Shown here one piece after another: positions 6,798-6,934 of a stretch of DNA of 6,934 nt. The notes under the pieces are model-generated. The model had not been told where the DNA came from, ran no database searches, and saw only the letters and a list, made by a program, of their open reading frames with translations. How positions within the stretch are numbered: position 1 is the first letter of the stretch; each line of letters begins with the position of its first letter. The position numbers and the translations under genes were made by a program. Source of the stretch: Mageeibacillus sp. UBA5747 (GTDB lineage: Bacteria; Bacillota; Clostridia; Saccharofermentanales; UBA5734); the NCBI GenBank assembly GCA_002419145.1, contig DIFN01000093.1:1-6934 (forward strand), in the 5' to 3' direction.

Positions 6798-6843
6798 ACC
6801 GCAAAACCCCTGCTGGCGACTAGAGCCACAGGGGTTTTCGGTT
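6797..6843 (+). terminator. rho-independent terminator of the 3D-domain gene
   Basis: Starting at the last base of the stop codon, AACCG-C-AAAACCCCTG (6797-6812) pairs with CAGGGGTTTTCGGTT (6829-6843), with a single bulged C at 6802. Inside, TGGC (6814-6817) pairs with GCCA (6825-6828) around a 7-base loop. The core GC stem is followed by TTTT, and the matching A tract on the left side could let it act in both directions. Confidence 0.88.
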
Positions 6844-6846
6844 TGT

Positions 6847-6926
6847 GTGCCTGAAAAGGGACGCCGTCCTGATTACGAAAACCGATATCGGTTTGCAAAA
6901 CTGGGACGCCGTCCCTTTTCAGGCAC
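6847..6926. repeat. REP-like inverted repeat element
   Basis: Two arms of 23 bases, 6847-6869 and 6904-6926, are reverse complements at 22 of 23 positions; the one mismatch is at 6864. Each arm contains GTGCCTGAAAAGGGACG or its complement, and the inner part of each (GGGACGCCGTCCC in the right arm) is itself nearly palindromic, so each arm could form its own small hairpin. The 34-base spacer holds a perfect 16-base palindrome. The layout of two inverted REP units around a spacer resembles a REPIN. Repetition elsewhere in the genome cannot be seen from this window. Confidence 0.65.
6879..6894. repeat. perfect 16-base palindrome inside the repeat element
   Basis: AAACCGATATCGGTTT reads the same on both strands and sits in the middle of the spacer between the two REP-like arms. 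It would extend the cruciform or hairpin of the whole element, or could be a protein-binding site. No coding sequence overlaps it. Confidence 0.75.
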
Positions 6927-6934
6927 GATGGCCG

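Overview
The window holds five protein-coding genes, all housekeeping-like or catabolic in appearance, and a structured non-coding tail. Coding DNA is moderately GC-rich by eye, with strong AGGAG/AGGAGG ribosome binding sites. The 3D-domain exported protein is of a type found mostly in Bacillota (YocH/YuiC/Sps-like). Together with the split transketolase and a cysteine-rich sugar isomerase, this points to a fermentative, probably anaerobic, Clostridia-like bacterium. That placement is inference; there is no rRNA or other phylogenetic marker.

Region 1 (1-4347, + strand) is the end of a sugar-catabolic operon that continues off the left edge. It encodes the thiamine-binding half of a split transketolase (partial), the second transketolase half (joined by an ATGA overlap), a glycerol-kinase-like FGGY kinase, and an L-fucose/L-arabinose isomerase-fold protein. 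Isomerase + kinase + two-subunit transketolase is the logic of the D-apiose route: aldose to apulose, apulose to apulose 4-phosphate, then transfer of a two-carbon unit to glyceraldehyde 3-phosphate, giving xylulose 5-phosphate and dihydroxyacetone phosphate. The kinase keeps the glycerol-binding residues of GlpK (R83, E84, W103, Y135, D245) but has Ser in place of Q246 and F270. This suits a larger, glycerol-like substrate. The main alternative is a sulfo-transketolase (sulfoquinovose) type pathway; the missing upstream genes would decide.

Region 2 (4356-5882, - strand) is zwf, glucose-6-phosphate dehydrogenase. It is convergent with the operon, with only 8 bases between the two stop codons. 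It feeds the oxidative pentose phosphate pathway, which shares xylulose 5-phosphate and glyceraldehyde 3-phosphate with the transketolase step.

Region 3 (5883-6185) is the divergent intergenic region between zwf and the next gene. It holds an AT-rich stretch, a 22-base imperfect palindrome that could be an operator, and a possible sigma-70-type promoter facing right.

Region 4 (6186-6934) holds a small exported 3D-domain protein that starts with GTG, a long rho-independent terminator hairpin, and an 80-base REP-like inverted repeat with a perfect 16-base palindrome in its loop. The repeat ends 8 bases before the window edge.
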